Below, piece by piece: positions 16,830 through 25,277 of a DNA stretch of 64,000 nucleotides. Under the pieces are notes generated by a model. The model worked only from the letters and a program-made list of their open reading frames with translations, was not told where the DNA came from and did no database searches. Every line of letters starts with the position of its first letter. The first letter of the stretch is position 1. Where the stretch lies: positions 62,001 to 126,000 of the forward strand of contig NZ_PRLE01000007.1 in the NCBI RefSeq assembly GCF_003287495.1, in the 5' to 3' direction. This DNA is from Faecalibacterium prausnitzii. Lineage in GTDB: Bacteria > Bacillota > Clostridia > Oscillospirales > Ruminococcaceae. The translations under genes and the position numbers were made by a program.

Positions 16830-19340
16830 ATGGCAACTGTCCACACCACCGCACGCGGCACCGAGCCGTACGATAAAGTTTACTGCCTGGGCTATCAGGT
16901 CCACCACGAGGACTGGTCGCCCTACCCCCGCATCAACAAGCTGCGCCAGACTTTTCTGGACCGTGGTTATGATGTGGATGTAGAGCGCCTGCGCCTCGTC
17001 ACCGAGAGCTATCAGCAGCACGAGCACCTGCCCGAAAAGCTCAAAGTGGCCTATGCCTTTGAGAATGTGCTGCTGCACTGCGGCATTGAAATTTACGACG
17101 ATGACCTCATTGTGGGCGAGATCGCTTCGCCCGTCAAATCCGCGCCCATCTACCCGGAATTTTCCGTCAACTGGATCCTGGACGAGGTGCAGAACCACCC
17201 CTTTGAAGAGCGGGAGCATGACCAGTTCTATATCCGCAACGAGAAAGAAAAGCAGGAGATTTTAGACCTGTGCAGCTGGTGGAAAGGCCGCACGCTGGAC
17301 GATTACATCAACGTCCGGCTGGACGATGACCAGCTCAAGGGCTCCGAGGCGGGCAAGAAGATCTACCAGACCAACCTCTATCACTATGCGGGTACCGGCC
17401 ACCTGGCCGTGGATTACGCCCGCCTGATGCGGCTGGGCTTTGACGGTCTGCTGGAGCGGGCCAAACAGAAGCTGGCCGCGCTGGATATGCACGACCCCGA
17501 GTTCTGCACCAAGCGGGAATTCTATCAGGCGGTCATCATCATGCACAGCGCCGTGAAGAAGTACATTGAGCGGTATGCCGTGCTGGCCGAGGAAATGGCC
17601 GCCAAGGAGCCGAACGCCAAGCGGAAAGCAGAGCTGGAGCAGATCGCCGTCAACTGCCATGCCGTGGCAGGCGGCACGCCCAAGACATTCTGGCAGGCGC
17701 TGCAGCTGTTCAACTTTGCCACCATGCTCATCTGCGTGGAGTCCAACGGCCACTCCATCTCCTATGGCCGGATGGACCAGTGGCTTTACCCCTACTACGA
17801 AGCCGACAAGAGCATCTCCAAAGACTTTGCGCTGGAGCTGCTGGAAGTGGAGTACGTCAAGCTCAACAACCCCACCAAGCTCAAAGACCGGGGCAGCATG
17901 GCCCTGCGCAATGGCCGCGGCTTTGGCGGCGAGAGCCTGACCATTGGCGGTGTGAAGCGGGACGGCACCGATGCCACCAACGACCTGACCATGCTGATGC
18001 TGGAAGCCTCCGCCCACACCCGGATGATGAACCCCTGGGTCTGCGTCCGGATGCATGAGGGCACCCCCGAAGAGCTGCGCGTCAAAGCCGTGGAGTGCAT
18101 CCGGGCGGGCTATGGCCACCCCAAGCTCTTCAACGATGGCCCGGCCATCAAAGGCATGATGCGCAAGGGGATGACGCTGGAAGAAGCCCGGGATTACTGC
18201 GTGGTGGGCTGCGTGGAGATCAGCCTGCCCGGCAAGGAGTATGGCTGGCACGATGCCGCCTATGTCAACACCGCCAAGATGATGGAGATGGTGCTCAACG
18301 GCGGCCGCTGCATCGACTGCGGCCCCCACTGCCCCCGCTGGAGCCAGTGCGGCGCGCTGGGCAAGCATCTGGGCCCCGACACGGGCAGTCTGGACCGCTA
18401 CGCCAGCTTTGAGGAAGTCAAACAGAGCGTGGACACCCAGTTTGAGTACTGGACCAACCAGATGTGCTCCAGCCTCTGCGTCATCGAGAACGCCCACCGT
18501 GCCCTCAAACCGCTGCCCTATGTCTCAGCTCTGTTTGAGGACTGCATGGAGTCCGGCCACGACCTGACCGAGGGCGGTGCCAAGTACAACGGCATCGGCC
18601 CCCAGGCCAGCGGCATGGCCACCTGTGCGGACTCCTTGGCCGCCATCAAGCAGCTGGTCTTTGACGAGAAACGCTGCACGGGTGCCGAGCTGCTGGAAGC
18701 CGTCAAGCACAACTGGAAAGGCTACGAGAAGCTGTATGCCCTCGTCAACAGCTCCAAAGTTCACCACTACGGCAATGATGACGATTACGCCGACGAGCTG
18801 TTCAAGTTCATGTTTGAGACGTACTGCAAGCACATTGCAGGCCGCAAGACGCCGCGCGGCGGCATCTTCAGCCCCGGTGTCTACTCCGTCAACGCCAACG
18901 TTGCCATGGGCCTGAACACCAATGCCTCGGTGGACGGCCGCAAGGCAGGGGAGGCCATCTCCGATAATATGGGCCCGGTCCACACGGATTTTGGCTCCCA
19001 CGATATCAACGGCCCCACGGCCATCGTCAACTCGCTGACCAAAGTGGATCACAGTCTCGCCACCAATGGCACCCTGATGAACCTCCGCTTCCCGCAGGAA
19101 GCTGTGGCGGGCATTGAGGGCCGGGACAATCTGGCAAGCTTTATTGAGGAGTATATCCACAAGGGCGCCATGCATGTCCAGTTCAACATCATGAGCGCCG
19201 CCACCATGCGGGCCGCCCAGAAAAAGCCCGAGGATTACAAGGACATGCTGGTCCGCGTGGCAGGTTACAGCGCCTACTTTGTGGAGCTGGGCAAGCCCCT
19301 GCAGAAAGACCTGATCCAGAGAACCGAACTCCATTTTTAA
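16830..19340 (+). CDS. Glycyl radical diol dehydratase (glycerol- or DHPS-dehydratase type)
   Basis: An 836-residue glycyl radical enzyme. The glycyl site is Gly812 in 'RVAGYSAYF' and the thiyl radical residue is Cys461 in 'GCVEIS'. Residues that bind the diol in B12-independent glycerol dehydratase are kept: the His in 'GTGHLAVDY', His-Ser in 'ESNGHSISYGR', Glu463, and the Asp in 'YGWHDAAY'. It should therefore remove water from a vicinal diol to give an aldehyde. Glycerol (to 3-hydroxypropanal) and DHPS (to 3-sulfopropanal) are both plausible, and sequence alone does not decide. Oddities are Ile in place of the usual Pro after 'GCVE', and four cysteines at 494, 497, 501 and 507. It lies between the activase and an alcohol dehydrogenase. 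Confidence 0.88.
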   Translation: MATVHTTARGTEPYDKVYCLGYQVHHEDWSPYPRINKLRQTFLDRGYDVDVERLRLVTESYQQHEHLPEKLKVAYAFENVLLHCGIEIYDDDLIVGEIASPVKSAPIYPEFSVNWILDEVQNHPFEEREHDQFYIRNEKEKQEILDLCSWWKGRTLDDYINVRLDDDQLKGSEAGKKIYQTNLYHYAGTGHLAVDYARLMRLGFDGLLERAKQKLAALDMHDPEFCTKREFYQAVIIMHSAVKKYIERYAVLAEEMAAKEPNAKRKAELEQIAVNCHAVAGGTPKTFWQALQLFNFATMLICVESNGHSISYGRMDQWLYPYYEADKSISKDFALELLEVEYVKLNNPTKLKDRGSMALRNGRGFGGESLTIGGVKRDGTDATNDLTMLMLEASAHTRMMNPWVCVRMHEGTPEELRVKAVECIRAGYGHPKLFNDGPAIKGMMRKGMTLEEARDYCVVGCVEISLPGKEYGWHDAAYVNTAKMMEMVLNGGRCIDCGPHCPRWSQCGALGKHLGPDTGSLDRYASFEEVKQSVDTQFEYWTNQMCSSLCVIENAHRALKPLPYVSALFEDCMESGHDLTEGGAKYNGIGPQASGMATCADSLAAIKQLVFDEKRCTGAELLEAVKHNWKGYEKLYALVNSSKVHHYGNDDDYADELFKFMFETYCKHIAGRKTPRGGIFSPGVYSVNANVAMGLNTNASVDGRKAGEAISDNMGPVHTDFGSHDINGPTAIVNSLTKVDHSLATNGTLMNLRFPQEAVAGIEGRDNLASFIEEYIHKGAMHVQFNIMSAATMRAAQKKPEDYKDMLVRVAGYSAYFVELGKPLQKDLIQRTELHF

Positions 19341-19368
19341 CGGGTAACGATAGAAAGGAAGAGCAGCC

Positions 19369-20517
19369 ATGAAAGACTTCAACTTCAAAATTCCGCAGAA
19401 CATCCAGTTTGGCATGGGCAGCCTGAAAAAGCTGCCGGAGATCCTGGCCGAGAACCACTCTGACAACATCCTGCTGGTGTCGGACCGCGGGCTGGAAAAG
19501 ATCGGTGTCGTCAAAAAAGTACAGGATATCATTGAGGCGGCCGGACTCAAGTGCACCAGTTATCTGGACGTGGTGCCCAACCCCACCGTGGCCGTGGTCA
19601 ATGAGGCAACAGCCCTGTACAAGGAGTGTGGTGCTACCAGCATCGTGGCCCTGGGCGGCGGCAGCTCCATGGATGTGGGCAAGGCCGTGGGTGTGCTGGT
19701 CAACTATGGCGGCAAGATCACCGATTACGAGGGCAACCACAAGGTGCCCGGCCCCATCGTGCCCATGATCGCCATTCCCACCACGGCAGGTACCGGCAGT
19801 GAGGTGACCGCCTCTGCCGTCATCACGGACACGGAGCGCAACTACAAGCTCTCGGTCTTCAGCTATGAGATCCTGCCCAAGTACGCCGTGCTGGACCCGG
19901 AGCTCATCATGACGGCCCCGGCTTCCATTGCCGCTTCCTGCGGTGTGGATGCCCTCATCCACGCCATGGAGGCTTATGTTTCCCGCAACGCCACCCCGTT
20001 TTCCGATGCCATGGCGGAAAAGGCCATGGAGCTGATTGGCGGCAACCTGCGCCGCTTTGTGGCAAACCGCCAGGATGAAGAGGCAGCCTGTGCCATGATG
20101 CTGGGCTCCAACTTTGCGGGCATCTCCTTTGCCTGGGCCCGTCTGGGCAATGTCCACGCCATGAGCCACCCGGTGAGCGCCTACTTCAACGTGCCCCACG
20201 GTGTGGCAAACTCCATCCTGCTGCCCAATGTGGTGGAGTACAACGCTCTGGCCGACCATGGCCGCTATGAGGTCATCTACAACTACATCCGGGAGGGCAA
20301 TGGCCCCATCGAAAACTTTACCCCGGATATGCTGGTGGAGGAGCTGCGCCATCTGAACGAACAACTGGGCATCCCGGCTACCCTGTCGGAAGTGGGCGTG
20401 ACGGCGGATAAGATCCCCGCCATGGCCGAGGACGCCATGAAGAGCGGCAACATTCCCGCCAACCCCCGCCAGAGCACGGTGAAGGATATCATCAAGCTGT
20501 ACGAGAAGACCATGTAA
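19369..20517 (+). CDS. Iron-dependent alcohol dehydrogenase (1,3-propanediol or sulfopropanal reductase type)
   Basis: A 382-residue group III alcohol dehydrogenase. 'ALGGGSSMDVGKAVG' binds NAD(P), 'IPTTAGTGSEVT' is a family signature, and the metal ligands are the Asp and His in 'GVDALIHAMEAY' plus the His residues in 'NVHAMSHPVSAY' and 'VPHGVANS'. It is 28 bases downstream of the glycyl radical dehydratase and would reduce the aldehyde made by that enzyme to a primary alcohol, oxidising NADH. The product would be 1,3-propanediol if the dehydratase uses glycerol, or 3-hydroxypropanesulfonate if it uses DHPS. Either way it is an electron sink. Confidence 0.9.
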   Translation: MKDFNFKIPQNIQFGMGSLKKLPEILAENHSDNILLVSDRGLEKIGVVKKVQDIIEAAGLKCTSYLDVVPNPTVAVVNEATALYKECGATSIVALGGGSSMDVGKAVGVLVNYGGKITDYEGNHKVPGPIVPMIAIPTTAGTGSEVTASAVITDTERNYKLSVFSYEILPKYAVLDPELIMTAPASIAASCGVDALIHAMEAYVSRNATPFSDAMAEKAMELIGGNLRRFVANRQDEEAACAMMLGSNFAGISFAWARLGNVHAMSHPVSAYFNVPHGVANSILLPNVVEYNALADHGRYEVIYNYIREGNGPIENFTPDMLVEELRHLNEQLGIPATLSEVGVTADKIPAMAEDAMKSGNIPANPRQSTVKDIIKLYEKTM

Positions 20518-20532
20518 AAGGAGGCGTTTTCC

Positions 20533-21414
20533 ATGCAGGCAGTGCTTCGGAACGAATTCTTTACCCTGACGGTGGACACCCTTGGTGCAGAAGCGGTCAG
20601 CCTGAAAAACGCAGCCGGGGAGGAAGTGCTCTGGCAGGCTGACCCGGAGGTCTGGCCCCGTCACGCGCCCATCCTCTTCCCCTGGACGGGGGAACTGCCC
20701 CAGAGCTCCTACTCTCACAAGGGCAAAACCTATCATGTGGTCAAGCAGGGCTTTGCCCGGGATGTGGAGCACACATTGGTGCGGGTGGATGAGCACGAGA
20801 TCGTCATGGAACTGCGGTCCAGCCCGGAGTTGAAAGAAACGTGGTTCCCGTTTGAGTTTGTTCTGACCAGCATGTTCCGGCTGGAGGGCAAGACCATCCA
20901 CCATACCCTGACCGTGGAAAACCCTGGGCAGGAGGAACTGCGTTTTGGCATCGGCTTCCACCCGGCATTCAACATCCCATTTGACGATTGCCATACCACA
21001 GAGGACTATGAATTCCGGTTCGACCAGCCGGAGAGCCCCGTTATCATCGATGCGCGGCCCCATGGTCTGCTCAGCGGGCGGTGCTATTACCAGTGGAAGA
21101 ACACGGAAAAGATCCAGCTGACAGATGAGTTGTTCTCCAACGACAGCTTCTGCATGGCAGGTCTGCGCACCAAAACGCTGGGGATCTATGAAAAAGATAC
21201 CGGGCGGCACATCGTCTGCAATGTGGAGGGCTTCCCGTACAAACTGATCTGGAGTGCCCTGGCAAAACCAGTCCGTTTTGTCTGCATTGAACCGTGGCAC
21301 TCTCTGCCCAGTGCAGAAAACGATCCCCAGGAGTGGAACGAGCGGGCAGCAGCCGTCTGCCTGGCGCCCGGCAAGCGTTGGAGCACCACCCTTTCTACTA
21401 CCGTGGAGCGATAA
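20533..21414 (+). CDS. Aldose 1-epimerase family protein, possible sulfoquinovose mutarotase
   Basis: A 293-residue galactose-mutarotase-like protein of the LacX/YihR branch. 'HAPILFPWTGELP' and 'FGIGFHPAFNIPF' hold the usual Arg/His active-site positions, and 'CIEPWHSLP' carries the C-terminal Glu. It is 15 bases after the alcohol dehydrogenase and ends the operon. E. coli has an epimerase gene (yihR) next to its sulfoquinovosidase; retaining cleavage by the glycosidase gives alpha-SQ, so an SQ mutarotase makes sense here. Its presence at the end of the glycyl radical operon ties that operon to the sugar operon 10 kb upstream. Action on an ordinary hexose cannot be excluded. Confidence 0.85.
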   Translation: MQAVLRNEFFTLTVDTLGAEAVSLKNAAGEEVLWQADPEVWPRHAPILFPWTGELPQSSYSHKGKTYHVVKQGFARDVEHTLVRVDEHEIVMELRSSPELKETWFPFEFVLTSMFRLEGKTIHHTLTVENPGQEELRFGIGFHPAFNIPFDDCHTTEDYEFRFDQPESPVIIDARPHGLLSGRCYYQWKNTEKIQLTDELFSNDSFCMAGLRTKTLGIYEKDTGRHIVCNVEGFPYKLIWSALAKPVRFVCIEPWHSLPSAENDPQEWNERAAAVCLAPGKRWSTTLSTTVER

Positions 21415-21428
21415 AGTTCCGACACAAG

Positions 21429-21470
21429 AAAACCCCGGACAGCAAGCGTTTGCCTGTTGTCCGGGGTTTT
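21429..21470. terminator. Bidirectional terminator between converging genes
   Basis: AAAACCCCGGACA (21429-21441) pairs perfectly with its complement at 21458-21470. A-run and T-run flanks make it work on both strands. It closes the sulfoquinovose island and the ABC transporter gene coming from the other side. Confidence 0.9.
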
Positions 21471-21492
21471 GCGCGTATCGGGAAGAGCGGTT

Positions 21493-24400
21493 TTATTCCG
21501 ACCGCAGGGCCTTGACCGGGTTGCTCTTGGCGGCACCCATGGCCGGGATGAGGCCCGCCAGAATGGTGAGGAGGGTGGCCAGCACAATGAGGAACGCGGC
21601 GGCATCCAGCGGCAGGATGGCTGTCAGGGTGTCGCTGCCAGAGACCTGCCGGATGAGCATGTTGCCCGGGATGAGCAGGATCTCGCTCAGCACGATGCCC
21701 ATGACGCCCGAGCACAGGCCGATGATGAACGTCTCGGCGTTGAACACCTCGGAAACGTTCATCTTGGAAGCGCCAATGGCGCGCAGAATGCCGATCTCTT
21801 TCCGGCGCTCCAGCACGCTGATATAGGTGATGACGCCGATCATGATGGAGGAGACCACCAGCGAGATGGAGACGAATGCCACCAGCATACTGCTGATCAT
21901 ATTGATGATCTCCGTCACGGAGGTCATCAGGGTGCCCACCAGGTCGGTGTAGCGGATGGTCTTGTCTTCCAGACCCTGTGCTTCCATGGAGGCGTTGTAG
22001 GCGTCCAGCTTTTCCAGGATCACGGCCTTGCTGTCGAAATCGTGGGGGTAAATTTTGATCTGGCTCGGGGAGGCAAGGTCTGCATAGCCAAAGGCGGAGA
22101 GGTTGCCCTCATAACTGGATTTGGAAGAGCGCAGTGTGGATTTCATCAGCTCCGTGAGGTCGTCGGTGCTCATGTTGAGCTGGATGGCACTCTGGAACGT
22201 CTTGGTGTCGATCTTGATGGCGTTTTCCATCTGGCTGCCAAGCTGGGCCAGATTCTTTTCCAGCATCGTTTGCAGGTTCTGCTGGAACGACTGCATCAGC
22301 GGGCCCATGGCGGACTGGATGGAGGACTCCAGTGCGGCAGAGATCTGTGTCTGGAGCGCGTCGGTGATCTGGTCGGAGTAGCTTTCCAGTACAGTCCGCA
22401 GCACGCCGGAAACGGCCTCGGTCAGCTGGCCCTGAATGGCGTCGGTGTCCACCAGATCCGGCAGGGATTCGGCCAGCAGCTGCTGGAACTGCTCCGACTT
22501 CAGGTAGGCGGAAAAACTCCACTTTTTAAAGTTGAGGATGCCGTTGCCGATGATATAGTTTTTGTATCCCTTGAACACTTTCTGCACAAAGGCCTGCAGG
22601 GCGTCCGGGGAGATGGAGAGGTCCAGCCCGGCAAAGGCCTCGCTCAGGTCAATGTCCGGCAGGTTCTCCATCCCGCCCAGGCTGTCGGCCAGAGCGTCCA
22701 GATCAAGCTTGAAATTGGATGCGTCTATGAGAGAGGAGAGGTCGAACGCCCCGCCGCTCAGGTCAAAAGCACCGTCCAGATCAAAGTTCAGGGCGCTGGA
22801 ATCAATGGAGAACGCGTGTTTGAGCGCGTCGGTATCCACAGAGAAAATCGTGGAAAGGTCCAGCGAATTGACCAGACCCTTGGAATCGCCAAAGGGTTCC
22901 CCGGTCAGCACATTGGTGGTGGGGTCGGCCATCTGCTGCTGAACGATGGCGCTGGTCTTGGCCTCCTCGATGACATGCTGCGTCAGGGCAGCAGGGTAGG
23001 CGATGCCGGAGGAGAGCATGGCGGCGGAAGCATCCGCCTTGGGCTGAACGATGCCCACGATGGTCAGGTCTTCGCCGCCTGCCACCAGCTGCTTCATATA
23101 ATCGCTGTCCTCGGATTTGTCTTTCCAGATGTTGTACGTCTCATCGTACTCGTAGCAGTCCGCGCCGCGCACCACCTTGAAATTCAGGCCCAGGAAATCC
23201 TCGTAGGAATAGGTGCGGAAATCCTGCGGCAGATCGACGTTCTGGTTCTGCGCAAACTGCTGGATCATCTTGTCCAGCTCGGCGCTGTCCCGCAGGCCCA
23301 TGGCGTAAAGCACATAGTCAATGATACTTCCGTCCTTGCCCAGCACCGCCACGCACTCGTTGGCGGTCTCGGGCCAGCGGCCTACTTTGACATCGTACTG
23401 GGAGCTGTAGAGATCACTGCTCTCGGGCAGCTGGTAGAAGACGCTGGTGTCCATCATGCTGGACATGAGGCTGTTAGTGGAGGACGAAGAGCTGATGCCC
23501 AGTGCTGAGAGCGTGGAATCCGGGTTCACTTTGCGGATGCTGCCGTCCGCGTCCTGCCGGTAAATTTGGGGTGACACATTATAGGAATACTCAATGGAAG
23601 TGGCGTCGCCCCGGATGGTGCACTCGTCGCTCTCGAGATATTTTTTGAGAGAGGTCAGGTCGTTGGAACTGATGCCGGACACCATCTTGGTCACAAGCTG
23701 CTTGACCGGGATCTTGCCCTCTTCGGCTACGGTCATGGAGGTGTACTGGGTGCCCGTCAGGGTGGTGAACGCGTTGCTGGACGAGAGCAGGGAGGTGATG
23801 TCCATGCCGCTGCTCAGAATTTGCAGCGGGTACTCGCTCAGGGTGGAGCGCTCCATATCGTCGATGTAATCGTTGACACCCTGGGACAGGGAGATAATAA
23901 GAGCAATGCCAATGATGCCGATGGACCCTGCAAAGGCAGTGAGCAGGGTGCGGGCTTTCTTGGTGCGCAGGTTGTTGAAGCTGAGAGCCAGCGAGGTCCA
24001 GAGCGACATGGAGGCCCGGCCCATGTTCTTGTAGACGGGCGGGGCCAGTTGGGCATCGTCCGGGGCGTAGGGCTGGGTGTCCGAGATGATGACACCATCC
24101 CGCAGCTTGACGATGCGGGTGGCGTACTGCTCAGCCAGTTCCGGGTTGTGGGTGACCATGACCACCAGCCGGTCCTTGGCCACTTCTTTTAAAAGCTCCA
24201 TGACCTGGAGGCTGGTCTCGCTGTCCAGCGCGCCGGTGGGCTCGTCCGCCAGCAGGATGTCGGGGTTGTTGACCAGCGCGCGGGCAATGGCTACCCGCTG
24301 CATCTGGCCGCCGGACATCTCGGTGGGGTGCTTGTGCAGCTGGTCGCCCAGACCCACCTGTTTGAGGGCTTCCACGGCCCGGCGGCGACGCTCGGCCCCG

Positions 24401-24741
24401 GACACGCCAGAGATGGTCAGTGCCAGCTCCACGTTGGAGAGCACCGTCTGGTGGGGGATCAGGTTATAGCTCTGGAACACGAAACCAATGGTGTGGTTGC
24501 GGTAGGAGTCCCAGTCGCGGTCGGTGTACTGCCTGGTGGAGATGCCGTTGATGATCAGGTCACCGCCATCATAGCGGTCAAGGCCGCCAATGATGTTGAG
24601 CAGTGTGGTTTTGCCGGAGCCGCTGGGGCCCAGGATGGCGACAAATTCATTGTCACGGAGGTTCAGGCTGACATCGTTGAGGGCGACTTGTTCCAAATCG
24701 CCTGTTTTGTATTCCTTGCGGATTTCTTTAAGCTGAAGCAT
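21493..24741 (-). CDS. Fused ABC transporter, ATPase plus FtsX-like permease with a very large ectodomain
   Basis: A 1082-residue MacB-like fusion. Residues 1-230 are the ATPase (Walker A 'GPSGSGKTTLL', signature 'MSGGQMQRVAIARAL', Walker B 'ILLADEPTGALD'). A membrane helix starts near residue 270 ('GSIGIIGIALIISLSQG'). Then come about 600 extracellular residues, with amphipathic, Gln/Leu-rich stretches that could be coiled coils. Three C-terminal helices carry the FtsX motif 'ERRKEIGILRAIGASK'. Substrates of such exporters are peptides, lipids or toxic amphiphiles; here it is unknown. The start is ATG 24741, preceded by AAAGGCAGG on its strand; the longer frame upstream has no homology. Most MacB ectodomains are much smaller, so this one may reach across the wall. 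Confidence 0.88.
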   Translation of the reverse strand: MLQLKEIRKEYKTGDLEQVALNDVSLNLRDNEFVAILGPSGSGKTTLLNIIGGLDRYDGGDLIINGISTRQYTDRDWDSYRNHTIGFVFQSYNLIPHQTVLSNVELALTISGVSGAERRRRAVEALKQVGLGDQLHKHPTEMSGGQMQRVAIARALVNNPDILLADEPTGALDSETSLQVMELLKEVAKDRLVVMVTHNPELAEQYATRIVKLRDGVIISDTQPYAPDDAQLAPPVYKNMGRASMSLWTSLALSFNNLRTKKARTLLTAFAGSIGIIGIALIISLSQGVNDYIDDMERSTLSEYPLQILSSGMDITSLLSSSNAFTTLTGTQYTSMTVAEEGKIPVKQLVTKMVSGISSNDLTSLKKYLESDECTIRGDATSIEYSYNVSPQIYRQDADGSIRKVNPDSTLSALGISSSSSTNSLMSSMMDTSVFYQLPESSDLYSSQYDVKVGRWPETANECVAVLGKDGSIIDYVLYAMGLRDSAELDKMIQQFAQNQNVDLPQDFRTYSYEDFLGLNFKVVRGADCYEYDETYNIWKDKSEDSDYMKQLVAGGEDLTIVGIVQPKADASAAMLSSGIAYPAALTQHVIEEAKTSAIVQQQMADPTTNVLTGEPFGDSKGLVNSLDLSTIFSVDTDALKHAFSIDSSALNFDLDGAFDLSGGAFDLSSLIDASNFKLDLDALADSLGGMENLPDIDLSEAFAGLDLSISPDALQAFVQKVFKGYKNYIIGNGILNFKKWSFSAYLKSEQFQQLLAESLPDLVDTDAIQGQLTEAVSGVLRTVLESYSDQITDALQTQISAALESSIQSAMGPLMQSFQQNLQTMLEKNLAQLGSQMENAIKIDTKTFQSAIQLNMSTDDLTELMKSTLRSSKSSYEGNLSAFGYADLASPSQIKIYPHDFDSKAVILEKLDAYNASMEAQGLEDKTIRYTDLVGTLMTSVTEIINMISSMLVAFVSISLVVSSIMIGVITYISVLERRKEIGILRAIGASKMNVSEVFNAETFIIGLCSGVMGIVLSEILLIPGNMLIRQVSGSDTLTAILPLDAAAFLIVLATLLTILAGLIPAMGAAKSNPVKALRSE

Positions 24742-25266
24742 ATACCTGCCTTTCTGGGCAACGGCCCGGAGCCGGATGCGTGTTTCCGGCCCTGCAAACC
24801 GGGCTGCCCGGAGGTCTGCCGGACGCGCGCCGACAGAAAAATAACAAGATAACCGTCTTATTTTATCAAATGAATGTGAACAAACCATGGATTTATCACA
24901 GGAAAGTTTTGCGCGGCTGAAATTTGACAACAAAAGTTTGAAAACTGCGAAGAAGCGCTTGCTTTTGCGGGTGGGTAATGTTATTCTTGGTGTAGAGGCG
25001 GGGCATTATACCCGCTGACGGAAAACACCGGACACGCCCCAAACTGCATTGTTGCGATTCACAAAGCGTCGATATGCGTCAACAAATGCGGAGTTTCGAC
25101 ACTTTTTGACGCTTTTTTGGGATTGAATCTTCTCCCCCTGCTTTATAGAATTATAAAATGTAGAGACACATTTCGACGCAAACCGCAAGCAGGGAGGAAT
25201 GGAATATGAGATCGACAAAAACGGCGGAAACGCGGTATTTTTGGCGGCCGGAGGGAGGCGCGGCGG
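24742..25266. other. Long divergent intergenic region
   Basis: This 525-base AT-richer spacer separates the ABC gene (- strand) from the Spo0A-like gene (+ strand). It must hold promoters for both. The right half contains the GAC-box cluster listed separately and a possible leader ORF. In the left half I see AT-rich stretches but no convincing promoter pair. Confidence 0.5.
25066..25179. promoter_or_regulatory. Cluster of 0A-box-like sites upstream of the Spo0A-like gene
   Basis: Five copies of a short motif T(T/C)GAC(A/G)C lie here. Two are in reverse orientation (GCGTCGA at 25066-25072, GCGTCAA at 25076-25082). Three are forward (TTCGACA at 25095-25101, TTGACGC at 25106-25112, TTCGACGC at 25172-25179). 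TTCGACA is an exact match to the classical Spo0A box (TGTCGAA on the other strand). The next gene encodes a Spo0A relative, so autoregulation is likely. A weak promoter, TTGAAT (25123) and TATAGA (25144), lies among them. Confidence 0.65.
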
Positions 25267-25277
25267 GTGAGCAGTGA
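25206..25277 (+). CDS. Possible 23-residue leader peptide overlapping the next gene
   Basis: ATG 25206 has an excellent ribosome site (GGGAGG at 25192-25197) and a frame of 23 codons ending in a TGA 8 bases inside the following gene. It is rich in Arg, Thr and Gly, with no known motif. It may simply be an upstream ORF coupling translation of the Spo0A-like protein. Whether it is made is unknown. Confidence 0.35.
   Translation: MRSTKTAETRYFWRPEGGAAGEQ

Noticed and set aside
16830-19340. Pyruvate formate-lyase or choline lyase
   Set aside because: PFL has two adjacent active-site Cys, and choline lyase lives with microcompartment genes. The diol-binding His, Ser, Asp and Glu here point to a diol dehydratase.
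21457-23508. 683-codon + strand frame opposite the ABC transporter
   Set aside because: It mirrors the - strand gene, whose ATPase and permease motifs are unmistakable. The + frame has no motif.
25144-25157. Firm promoter call for the Spo0A-like gene
   Set aside because: TTGAAT with TATAGA has only 15 bases between, and TATAAA is 23 bases away, so no pair fits well.
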